Part shown: positions 1 to 4,838 of the stretch, in pieces
How positions within the stretch are numbered: the stretch's first letter is position 1
Layout: the number at the start of each line of letters is the position of its first letter
Source: Bacteroidota bacterium
GTDB lineage: Bacteria > Bacteroidota > Ignavibacteria > Palsa-1295
Direction: 5' to 3'
Assembly (NCBI GenBank): GCA_025363505.1
Contig: JANYDV010000059.1
Location: 1 to 5,061, forward strand
DNA: 5,061 nt
Made by a program: the position numbers and the translations under genes
Notes under the pieces: generated by a model
What the model was told of the DNA's origin: nothing
The model's database searches: none
What the model saw: only the letters and a program-made list of their open reading frames with translations

Positions 1-1631
1 GACCATAACAACGTACTCACACGCAGCAATGCTTTGTTTCTGATTGCGGGCTTTACATTCTGCCCACTAATAGCCCTGAAGTATTCTCGCATCACCGCTG
101 GGTCATTAATGTCGTGGGCATTCCCGATCAACGTTGCCTTCGGGGCAAACTGATCCTCTTGCGAAATACTAAAAGCGGCATAGAGTAGCGAATCGGAAAT
201 TCGCTCTCCGTCATAATATTGAAAATTAGAGATTTCAATGGCACAAGCATCAGTTGGTAAATGTGATTTAATGTCATTCCAATGAACAGAACCATTTGAT
301 GCAAACCTACTATATTTCGCAGATAGCCGAGCCATCTTTTTTTCCAGATCACCTATTGCGTTATCAAGACTATCAGCAGTATAATATGGCTTTGTGATAA
401 GAAGATTACTGCTGATACCTATCACTGAGCGTCGCGAACGAATCATCGCTATGCTATCGAGCAATGCCGCAATTGCTGTATCGCCGGAATTTATTGCTGC
501 CGAACGCGTCGATTGAACACTATTAAGCACAATCCCTTTTATCCAAAGCAACCAATCATATGCCAAGATATTACCCTCAGGATGAAGAGCGACATTTCGG
601 ATAACCGTACTAAAGACCCGCCCGCTATTGAGGGTAATATCACGGATAAGCTCAAGACGTTCACGCTCACTCGTATAGCGAAAATTTTCTTTGGCGGTGG
701 TTCGGTATATTTCCAGAGCATTGCGATAAGATTCGAATGCCATTTTCGTAGAGCCTTCCTGTTCATGGATTACCGCGGCAACGAGGTGACATTTGGCTAA
801 GAGCAATAACGAAGTATTTTGAGAATGTTTGATGTCTCTGATCGCATTTTCAATGTCGATTAATGCAGAATCATCTTCAGCAATAATCGTCCGAGCCCGA
901 GCACGTTCGACTTCGAGTGTACCCCGAAGCATCAATCGAAGATTTTGTACAGTTGATGATTGCGTAATTGCCGTCGTATAGATTTGCTCAGCGCGTTCAA
1001 ATTGTTTTTTGGCAAAAGCTATATCACCTTGTAATTGTAAGAACCGAAGATGTTCGTTGGTATTTTCTTTGTAGGATATATGATATGCATTTGAGTACTG
1101 AGCAACCAATGCCTCGGCAGAGGAAATATTATTTGCACGGAGGTGATACTCTGCCAAGCTAATCGCCGCAAGGACTGTAAAGCGGTCATTGGCGCCAAAA
1201 TCGGTGCTGTAGATTTTTAATTGTTCGTTCGCAGCTTCGACAGCATTGTGATAACGACTTTGTTCGCTATAGAGTACAGCGAGCCGACTCCAGACTGAAG
1301 CCACAAGTTCATGATGAGATGAATAGATAATCGTGTACTGCGAACGCGCCAATATCAATTCCTCTTCGGCATCACCATAGTTCGCAAGTTCAAGTGAAAA
1401 TACACCGAGCTTATAATGTAAAAAAGCCGAGATTGTATCGGCTTTTTTGGTTAGTGTAGTATTTGCATACAAAAGGCTATGAAGCAGGTTGTAGCCGCTT
1501 TGATAGTCGGCGCTATAATAGAGCGAATCAACGGTCTGTTCTAATTGTCTGAATGAAGAGAAACTCTGCGCGGTGAGTGCAGTAGGGAGTAGAACGAAAT
1601 ATACAAGTAAAAAAAATTTTTTTCGACTCAC
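1..1631 (-). CDS. Exported TPR-CHAT (caspase-like) protein, C-terminus beyond window
   Basis: The frame is open for 543 codons from a GTG at 1631 to the window edge. The GTG overlaps the upstream stop as GTGA, and the first residues form a clear Sec signal: MSRKK, a hydrophobic run to about residue 19, then a likely cleavage at TALTA-Q. Residues about 25-315 are helical repeats of TPR type, for example around 71-100, 112-141, 196-225 and 277-310. After a helical linker (about 325-450) comes a stretch typical of the start of CHAT domains: a D-W-L-L-W-I-K-G segment near 359-366, a helix with L-E-K-K-M-A-R-L-S near 429-437, W-N-D-I-K-S-H-L-P at 451-459, then A-I-E-I near 464-467. CHAT domains are caspase/separase-fold cysteine peptidases, but the His-Cys dyad would lie beyond base 1, so activity cannot be judged. 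TPRs usually act as sensor or docking surface. Export to the periplasm is inferred. It is the last visible gene of the sigma/anti-sigma operon. Confidence 0.87.
   Translation of the reverse strand, partial: MSRKKFFLLVYFVLLPTALTAQSFSSFRQLEQTVDSLYYSADYQSGYNLLHSLLYANTTLTKKADTISAFLHYKLGVFSLELANYGDAEEELILARSQYTIIYSSHHELVASVWSRLAVLYSEQSRYHNAVEAANEQLKIYSTDFGANDRFTVLAAISLAEYHLRANNISSAEALVAQYSNAYHISYKENTNEHLRFLQLQGDIAFAKKQFERAEQIYTTAITQSSTVQNLRLMLRGTLEVERARARTIIAEDDSALIDIENAIRDIKHSQNTSLLLLAKCHLVAAVIHEQEGSTKMAFESYRNALEIYRTTAKENFRYTSERERLELIRDITLNSGRVFSTVIRNVALHPEGNILAYDWLLWIKGIVLNSVQSTRSAAINSGDTAIAALLDSIAMIRSRRSVIGISSNLLITKPYYTADSLDNAIGDLEKKMARLSAKYSRFASNGSVHWNDIKSHLPTDACAIEISNFQYYDGERISDSLLYAAFSISQEDQFAPKATLIGNAHDINDPAVMREYFRAISGQNVKPAIRNKALLRVSTLLW
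1609..1623. repeat. A8T7 homopolymer tract inside the signal-peptide codons
   Basis: Eight A then seven T on the plus strand, read on the minus strand as A7T8. It covers codons 3-8 of the TPR-CHAT gene (Arg-Lys-Lys-Phe-Phe-Leu). Such runs are prone to polymerase slippage, so a one-base change here would destroy the reading frame. The run also fits the ordinary Lys-Lys-hydrophobic start of a signal peptide, so it may have no regulatory meaning. Confidence 0.9.
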
Positions 1632-2500
1632 GGAACGACGATGCTCTTCACATCGGAAGGTAATCCTTTGCGCTCGCCGCTGGTAGCTGTTACTCGAATG
1701 CTCACAGACGACCCACTGGCAAGCTCGGTGATGCGCGCTTTTGTACGTGCTATTTGCGTAACAGGGTGAAAGTCTTGCTCGTTCGCCTTCTTGATCTCAA
1801 TAATATAACTCAATGCTCCTTCGACCGCTTCCCAACGAACTTGAACGACACCCGAAGTCATCGACAGAACTTCGATCTTCGCCGGAGCATTGAGTGCTCG
1901 GGTGATGATCAGATTGTTCAAACGCTTAGCATCATTTTGTGCTTGAAGCTTATTATCCGATTTGGTGATATCGTTTGCGTCAGTACCTCTAAAAAGTGGT
2001 GAATTCGGATTGTTCGACTGGGTACCTTGCTGAATAACCGAAGATTGACCGTTACCGACAATAGCATTATCGTGATCGGATATGATCGGTGCATTTGCAG
2101 GATTAATCGAAGTTGATGACCATGGTTTCCAGACAAACAAGGCAAGCAACGCCACTGCGATCGTAGTTGCGAAACGGAATGATGAAGCGCGTGAACCAAA
2201 GAAATTGCTTATCTTTGAAAGCAAGCTCGGTGTGGTTTCAGTTTTAGTAATGACATTGACCTGAGCAAATCGCGAATAGGCAGCAGCAATCTCGGTCTCA
2301 GAAATCTTTGCATCGTGCTCAAGTGTGCCATAGAGCACATTCAGCGATGCGGCTTGCTCGTGAAGTTCGTTGTGAAGGTCGGGATGCGTATGCTGATATG
2401 CCGCAAGCACCTCACTTGACCCATTGACATCAAGCTCACCAAGGCGGGATGCAAGATAGTCATCGCTAAAGCGGTTGAGTATGTTTTGTGCTTGTGTCAT
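1628..2500 (-). CDS. Single-pass membrane anti-sigma-like protein with FN3-like domain
   Basis: 290 residues. The ATG at 2500 overlaps the sigma-factor stop as ATGA, so I prefer it to the in-frame ATG at 2596, which would add 32 residues that only shadow the sigma gene. Residues 1-106 look cytoplasmic. About 10-60 have the layout of an anti-sigma domain (helix, acidic stretch, then Y-Q-H-T-H-P-D-L-H-N-E-L and a helix), but the usual H-x3-C-x2-C zinc ligands are absent. A transmembrane helix lies at about 108-125, followed by K-P-W. A polar Asn/Ser/Gln-rich linker runs to about 203, and about 205-290 form an FN3-like beta domain with the core W223, Y232, and S-I-R-V-T-A before a G-x-x-x-G-L-P-S-D loop. 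FN3 domains mediate binding. The likely role, by position and layout, is to hold the upstream sigma factor at the membrane. Alternatively it is only a scaffold for the CHAT protein. The gene is coupled to both neighbours. Confidence 0.82.
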   Translation of the reverse strand: MTQAQNILNRFSDDYLASRLGELDVNGSSEVLAAYQHTHPDLHNELHEQAASLNVLYGTLEHDAKISETEIAAAYSRFAQVNVITKTETTPSLLSKISNFFGSRASSFRFATTIAVALLALFVWKPWSSTSINPANAPIISDHDNAIVGNGQSSVIQQGTQSNNPNSPLFRGTDANDITKSDNKLQAQNDAKRLNNLIITRALNAPAKIEVLSMTSGVVQVRWEAVEGALSYIIEIKKANEQDFHPVTQIARTKARITELASGSSVSIRVTATSGERKGLPSDVKSIVVP

Positions 2501-3291
2501 TGCGTTATACCAACTGTAATAGAAAAAAGAATAAGAAACAGACCGCGCGAAACGAGTGCCATATAAAAGCCCTCTAATGCCTCGTCTTCTGTGCAAGGAG
2601 TTGAGTCAAGTTCGACCTCCTCCTTAAGATATAATCGTCTCAGGACCGCACTTTGTGACGCCGAAAGCGAAGAAAGAACACTTTTGTGCTTTATAATCAT
2701 ATTTTGCCGGAGCATACCAATGCCGCGTTTATGTATTTGTCGAGCATTTGCAACGGTAATTCCATTGTTTTCAGCTATTTCCTCGTATTCAAGACCCGAA
2801 ACCCTCTCGGCAATTATTTTTCGATATTTCTCCTCTAACTGAGAAAGAATTCGCACGGACTCCATACCACCAAGGATCATATCTGAGAGATCGGCTCCGC
2901 TATCGAGGGGTTGTAATCGGGATTCCCAGTTAGCATTGGTCTCGTCGTTGCCTGAGTGTTCGTCAATACTCACAAATACTTTTGACTTCCGAACCCGTTT
3001 GCGGTTATAATCAAGTGCGGTGTTTTCAGCTACGACATGAACAAACCCGAATACTCGTCCTTGCTCGATCACTCTCTCGGCTTTTTCGGGGTCACGGAAA
3101 GTGGCAAGCAATTTCTCAAGAGCATCAAAAAGGACGTCGTTGATCTCGTCTTCACTAAAACTGCTTCGCCAGCGTTTTTTGATTGAGGCGGTCACAAATT
3201 TATATAACAACGCGAACAACTTCTCCTCGCTTTTGCGATCTCCCCGCGAGGCTGCTCTGACCAGTGGTTCGATGTTCGGAAACTCAGTCAT
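2497..3291 (-). CDS. ECF-like sigma-70-family sigma factor with C-terminal hydrophobic helix
   Basis: 264 residues. Residues about 8-105 match sigma region 2: an N-terminal R-A-A-S-R-G-D-R-K-S-E-E-K-L-F helix, D-E-I-N-D-V-L-F-D-A-L-E-K-L for the core-RNA-polymerase contact, and V-A-E-N-T-A-L-D-Y-N-R-K-R-V-R-K for promoter -10 recognition. An acidic linker spans 106-140. Region 4 at about 145-197 has the expected helix-turn-helix: L-E-E-K-Y-R-K-I-I, then L-E-Y-E-E-I-A-E-N-N-G-I-T-V-A-N-A-R. The protein should direct RNA polymerase to its own promoters. Typical ECF factors end soon after region 4. This one continues about 65 residues and finishes with a hydrophobic segment at 243-262 that could be a membrane helix. 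No clear Shine-Dalgarno precedes the ATG. It is first in the operon and overlaps the anti-sigma-like gene by 4 nt, the arrangement of sigma/anti-sigma pairs. Confidence 0.9.
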   Translation of the reverse strand: MTEFPNIEPLVRAASRGDRKSEEKLFALLYKFVTASIKKRWRSSFSEDEINDVLFDALEKLLATFRDPEKAERVIEQGRVFGFVHVVAENTALDYNRKRVRKSKVFVSIDEHSGNDETNANWESRLQPLDSGADLSDMILGGMESVRILSQLEEKYRKIIAERVSGLEYEEIAENNGITVANARQIHKRGIGMLRQNMIIKHKSVLSSLSASQSAVLRRLYLKEEVELDSTPCTEDEALEGFYMALVSRGLFLILFSITVGITQ

Positions 3292-3302
3292 ATTTTTGTG
3301 TC

Positions 3303-3331
3303 AAAAAGTGGGGAATGTGTACCCATACCAC
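3303..3331 (-). terminator. Weak hairpin plus T5 between tRNA-Gly and the sigma gene
   Basis: Read on the minus strand, GTGG (3331-3328) can pair with CCAC (3311-3308), plus two more G-C pairs across a small bulge, followed by TTTTT (3307-3303). It ends 12 bases before the sigma-factor ATG. The stem is short, so it may be a leaky terminator for the tRNA, a leader hairpin, or chance. Confidence 0.22.
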
Positions 3332-3347
3332 AACAGTCTTAGCACCA

Positions 3348-3376
3348 ACTATACATTAGTATATAATCTCTTAGAA
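3348..3376 (-). promoter_or_regulatory. Candidate promoter for the sigma/anti-sigma/CHAT operon
   Basis: On the minus strand TATAGT (3353-3348) lies 17 bases after TTCTAA (3376-3371). The same -10 reads TATAGTTG, one mismatch from the FCB-type TAnnTTTG. The -35 part is poor. The alternative is read-through from the tRNA-Gly promoter. Confidence 0.22.
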
Positions 3377-3386
3377 GCATATTCCG

Positions 3387-3458
<72 letters not shown>

Positions 3459-3474
3459 AACAGCGTTATCAGTG

Positions 3475-3482
3475 CAAAACTA
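3475..3482 (-). promoter_or_regulatory. Candidate FCB-type -7 element of tRNA-Gly
   Basis: On the minus strand TAGTTTTG matches TAnnTTTG exactly and ends 16 bases before the tRNA, giving a leader of roughly 8-12 nt. A TTG lies 14 bases upstream (3499-3497), closer than the usual 19-21, so the -33 half is doubtful. Confidence 0.4.
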
Positions 3483-3488
3483 CACTAT

Positions 3489-3559
3489 TTGTAATGCAAT
3501 CTCATTAAAACAGGTTCATTTTTCCGCTACACCATTGACAGGATGAATTGCATCTACAA
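3489..3559. repeat. Inverted repeat in the divergent intergenic region
   Basis: TTGTAATGCAAT (3489-3500) is the reverse complement of 3547-3559 (ATTGCATCTACAA) except for one extra base, so 12 pairs with a single bulge and a 46-nt spacer. It sits between tRNA-Gly and the divergent exported-protein gene and overlaps the upstream part of the tRNA promoter region. It could be a paired operator, an RNA hairpin in the plus-strand leader, or a relic. A TTGACA (3535-3540) with TACAAT (3555-3560) lies inside and beside it, but the 14-nt spacing is short for a promoter. Confidence 0.4.
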
Positions 3560-3560
3560 T

Positions 3561-3583
3561 TTACTTTGTCACAAAACAAGTAA
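3561..3583. repeat. Short hairpin next to the inverted repeat
   Basis: TTACTT-T-GT (3561-3569) pairs with ACAAGTAA (3576-3583): eight pairs, one bulged T and a 6-nt loop. There is no T-run after it, so it is not a terminator. The rest of the 3459-3695 gap is AT-rich. Candidate -10 strings such as TATAGT (3628-3633) occur, but none has a well-spaced -35. Confidence 0.3.
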
Positions 3584-3683
3584 TTGAAGCGAATTAAGGG
3601 TTTGGTATGGTAATTGCTTATATCTCTTATAGTGACAATAATGTACGATAACCATAGCAAATGTGGTTTCAGCAGATAAAATT

Positions 3684-3690
3684 AAAGGAA
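3684..3690 (+). promoter_or_regulatory. Ribosome binding site fixing the start at 3696
   Basis: AAAGGAA lies five bases before ATG 3696. It decides for this ATG over the in-frame GTG at 3663, which has no such motif and would put 11 polar residues ahead of the signal peptide. Confidence 0.7.
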
Positions 3691-3695
3691 CGACG

Positions 3696-4235
3696 ATGAA
3701 AAACACGATCAACAAAATCTTCGGAGCAATCTTCGCAATAGCGATGATGATCGGTGTTGCAGATGCTCAAACATTTCTCGAGCGCCCTCAGGCTTGGAAG
3801 ACCCAAACGCTTCGCGCTTCGGGTATTGATACTACACGTATTGTAATGCGTTCATTTTTTTCACTTGAGCAGCTCAACGATACACTGCCATTAATCTATC
3901 ATGAGCCATATCCTGATTCAGTAATGCCTCGGACTGCTATTGAAATTGCGCAGATTACCATCCAAGCAGACAATGCCGATGAAGTAGTCGCAATTTTAGA
4001 AAAGCAAGCCCGTAAATTAGGTGCTGACTGGGTTGTCGGTTTCAACGAGCCACGTATGAAATGGCAGAAAATTGGCACTGAACTCAAGGCGAACTATCAC
4101 TCAGAGGCTACTTTGTATAAAGTCATAGATGCCGAACTTACACCGGTATCTGCTATAGCCGATGTTTATTGCGGTGAGAACCACCTCAATAATTGTCAAG
4201 CTGTTTTGACATGGATCGATTCTGAGCATAAGTAA
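3696..4235 (+). CDS. Small exported protein of unknown function
   Basis: 179 residues with a good Shine-Dalgarno. Residues 1-24 are a Sec signal peptide: MKNTINKIF, a hydrophobic core A-I-F-A-I-A-M-M-I-G-V, then A-D-A before Q25. The mature part is about 155 residues with no further membrane segment, so it should be periplasmic or secreted. A beta-alpha-beta stretch at about 81-140 stands out: I-E-I-A-Q-I-T-I-Q, then D-E-V-V-A-I-L-E-K-Q-A-R-K-L-G-A-D-W-V-V-G-F. The pattern 'helix, A-x-x-L-G-A-D, beta strand' recalls small envelope proteins of the RcsF/YbjQ-like fold type. That is only a resemblance of pattern and I do not assign a family. Cys159 and Cys167 could form a disulfide near the C-terminus. 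It is transcribed away from tRNA-Gly, stands alone and ends at a strong terminator. Confidence 0.88.
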   Translation: MKNTINKIFGAIFAIAMMIGVADAQTFLERPQAWKTQTLRASGIDTTRIVMRSFFSLEQLNDTLPLIYHEPYPDSVMPRTAIEIAQITIQADNADEVVAILEKQARKLGADWVVGFNEPRMKWQKIGTELKANYHSEATLYKVIDAELTPVSAIADVYCGENHLNNCQAVLTWIDSEHK

Positions 4236-4262
4236 AACTCAATATACTTACAGTTTATATCG

Positions 4263-4296
4263 AATGAGAATGGAGTTAATCCATTCTCATTTTTTT
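4263..4296 (+). terminator. Strong intrinsic terminator
   Basis: A perfect 12-bp stem (AATGAGAATGGA, 4263-4274, with TCCATTCTCATT, 4280-4291) and a GTTAA loop, running directly into a T-run to 4296. It lies 27 bases after the stop codon of the exported-protein gene. There is no matching A-run on the left side, so it works for the plus strand only. Confidence 0.92.
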
Positions 4297-4351
4297 ATAA
4301 TTGAAAGCAGAGCGTAGGAGAGGCTGATTTAATGGAAAGGATAGAAATGTG
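4297..4351. other. No feature seen
   Basis: This is the start of the roughly 600-nt stretch without a protein gene (4236-4838). The only short frame, ATG at 4333, gives 11 codons. I see no promoter or structure here. Confidence 0.5.
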
Positions 4352-4418
4352 GCTTCGGAGTGGTTAAAACTTTATTGAATTTATTTTTGAAATAGGTGAA
4401 CTCGGAAGCGATTTTTTT
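4352..4418 (+). other. Hairpin plus T7, related to the downstream RNA unit
   Basis: GCTTCGGAG (4352-4360) pairs with CTCGGAAGC (4401-4409) in eight of nine positions (one G-G mismatch), across an AT-rich 40-nt interior that has its own TATTT/AAATA hairpin. GA and seven T follow (4412-4418). The 9-mer GCTTCGGAG recurs at 4498-4506 in the next unit, which also ends in a T-run. This may be a degenerate copy of the RNA below, or a second terminator. Confidence 0.35.
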
Positions 4419-4446
4419 GTTTTTCAATCAGAACATTGTATGTTTG
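4416..4446 (+). promoter_or_regulatory. FCB-type promoter (TTTG-N19-TAnnTTTG)
   Basis: TTTG at 4416-4419, 19 bases, then TATGTTTG at 4439-4446. Both elements and the spacing match the Bacteroidota vegetative promoter exactly. It is the best promoter in the window. Transcription should start near 4451-4455 and there is no open reading frame behind it, only the structured RNA. Confidence 0.6.
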
Positions 4447-4451
4447 TACAT

Positions 4452-4579
4452 AGGTGATCATCGGATCATTGATGTTCTAAGCTTATAAACTAGGGGCGCT
4501 TCGGAGGCTGACGTACGTTTCACAAAGGGAGGACCAATTTCTCTCACCGCCTACGCAGAACCGAAGCGCTGTTTTTTTT
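4452..4579 (+). ncRNA. Candidate orphan structured small RNA, family unknown
   Basis: About 128 nt between the promoter at 4416-4446 and an eight-T run at 4572-4579; the 5' end is estimated. The outer stem is GCGCTTCGG (4496-4504) with CCGAAGCGC (4561-4569), perfect over 9 bp plus one G-U pair. The 5' strand continues directly into AGGC (4505-4508), which pairs with GCCT (4549-4552), leaving an 8-nt bulge on the 3' side. GGGAG (4527-4531) can pair with CTCTC (4541-4545). A purine-rich AAAGGGAGGA (4524-4533), like a Shine-Dalgarno sequence, and an 8-nt palindrome ACGTACGT (4511-4518) lie inside. A small TGATC/GATCA hairpin (4455-4468) sits near the 5' end. No start codon with a usable frame is present. 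The SRP RNA signature (GGAA loop with flanking bulge) and tmRNA or RNase P core motifs are absent. It could also be a leader of something lost. Confidence 0.52.
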
Positions 4580-4627
4580 GGTGTTGCTTCTCCCGATATT
4601 ACTGACAAGTTGATTGAAATAGTTTTC

Positions 4628-4651
4628 TGCTGGAGCTTCGACCCACCAGCA
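4628..4651 (+). other. Small hairpin just before tRNA-Pro
   Basis: TGCTGG (4628-4633) pairs with CCAGCA (4646-4651), 6 bp with a 12-nt loop, ending 11 bases before the tRNA. It may be a leader structure in the tRNA precursor. No convincing promoter for the tRNA was found: TTGAAA at 4614-4619 has no -10 at the right distance. Confidence 0.25.
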
Positions 4652-4662
4652 AGTTGAAACTT

Positions 4663-4736
4663 CGGGGCGTGGCTCAGCCTGGTAGAGCACCTGGTTCGGG
4701 ATCAGGGGGTCGGAGGTTCAAATCCTCTCGCCCCGA
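4663..4736 (+). tRNA. trnP: tRNA-Pro (anticodon CGG)
   Basis: A complete 74-nt cloverleaf. The acceptor stem is CGGGGCG (4663-4669) with CGCCCCG (4729-4735). The anticodon stem CCTGG/TCAGG encloses the loop TTCGGGA, giving anticodon CGG (4697-4699), which reads CCG. The T arm is GGAGG-TTCAAAT-CCTCT, the variable loop has 5 nt and the discriminator is A (4736). Position 1 is C, as is usual for bacterial tRNA-Pro. CCA is not encoded (CAT follows). Like the tRNA-Gly here, it has C at position 34 and so reads only the G-ending codon of its box. There is no strong terminator after it. Confidence 0.96.
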
Positions 4737-4838
4737 CATGTTTTAGCAAACCGATTTACTCAGCTTAAAACTCTATTCTTTTTATTCTCCAACTCATTCC
4801 TGAAGCTAAATTTTTTATATTAAACAGAGCCTTCATTT

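Noticed and set aside
513..800. 95-codon plus-strand frame, and the smaller frames within 128-1162
   Set aside because: They overlap the continuous TPR-CHAT frame on the minus strand and show no domain character or ribosome binding site.
1754..2264. Frames at 1754-2002, 1918-2199 and 2082-2264
   Set aside because: They are shadows of the anti-sigma-like gene, whose membrane helix and FN3-like domain are clear in the chosen frame.
2501..2596. 32-codon N-terminal extension of the anti-sigma-like protein
   Set aside because: It lies wholly within the sigma gene in another frame, is Arg/aromatic-rich with no family character, and the ATGA overlap at 2497-2500 gives a better start.
3663..3695. 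GTG start at 3663 for the exported protein
   Set aside because: It has no ribosome binding site and would put 11 polar residues before a normal signal peptide. ATG 3696 has AAAGGAA at five bases.
4463..4495. TTGATG (4469-4474) with TATAAA (4484-4489) as a promoter for the small RNA
   Set aside because: The spacing of 9 bases is far too short, and the upstream TTTG-N19-TAnnTTTG fits much better.
4452..4579. SRP RNA, 6S RNA or a ZTP-type riboswitch as identity of the small RNA
   Set aside because: The SRP GGAA apical loop motif is missing, and the length and interior do not fit 6S. The ACCGCCTACG string only loosely recalls the ZTP motif, and no purine-synthesis gene follows.
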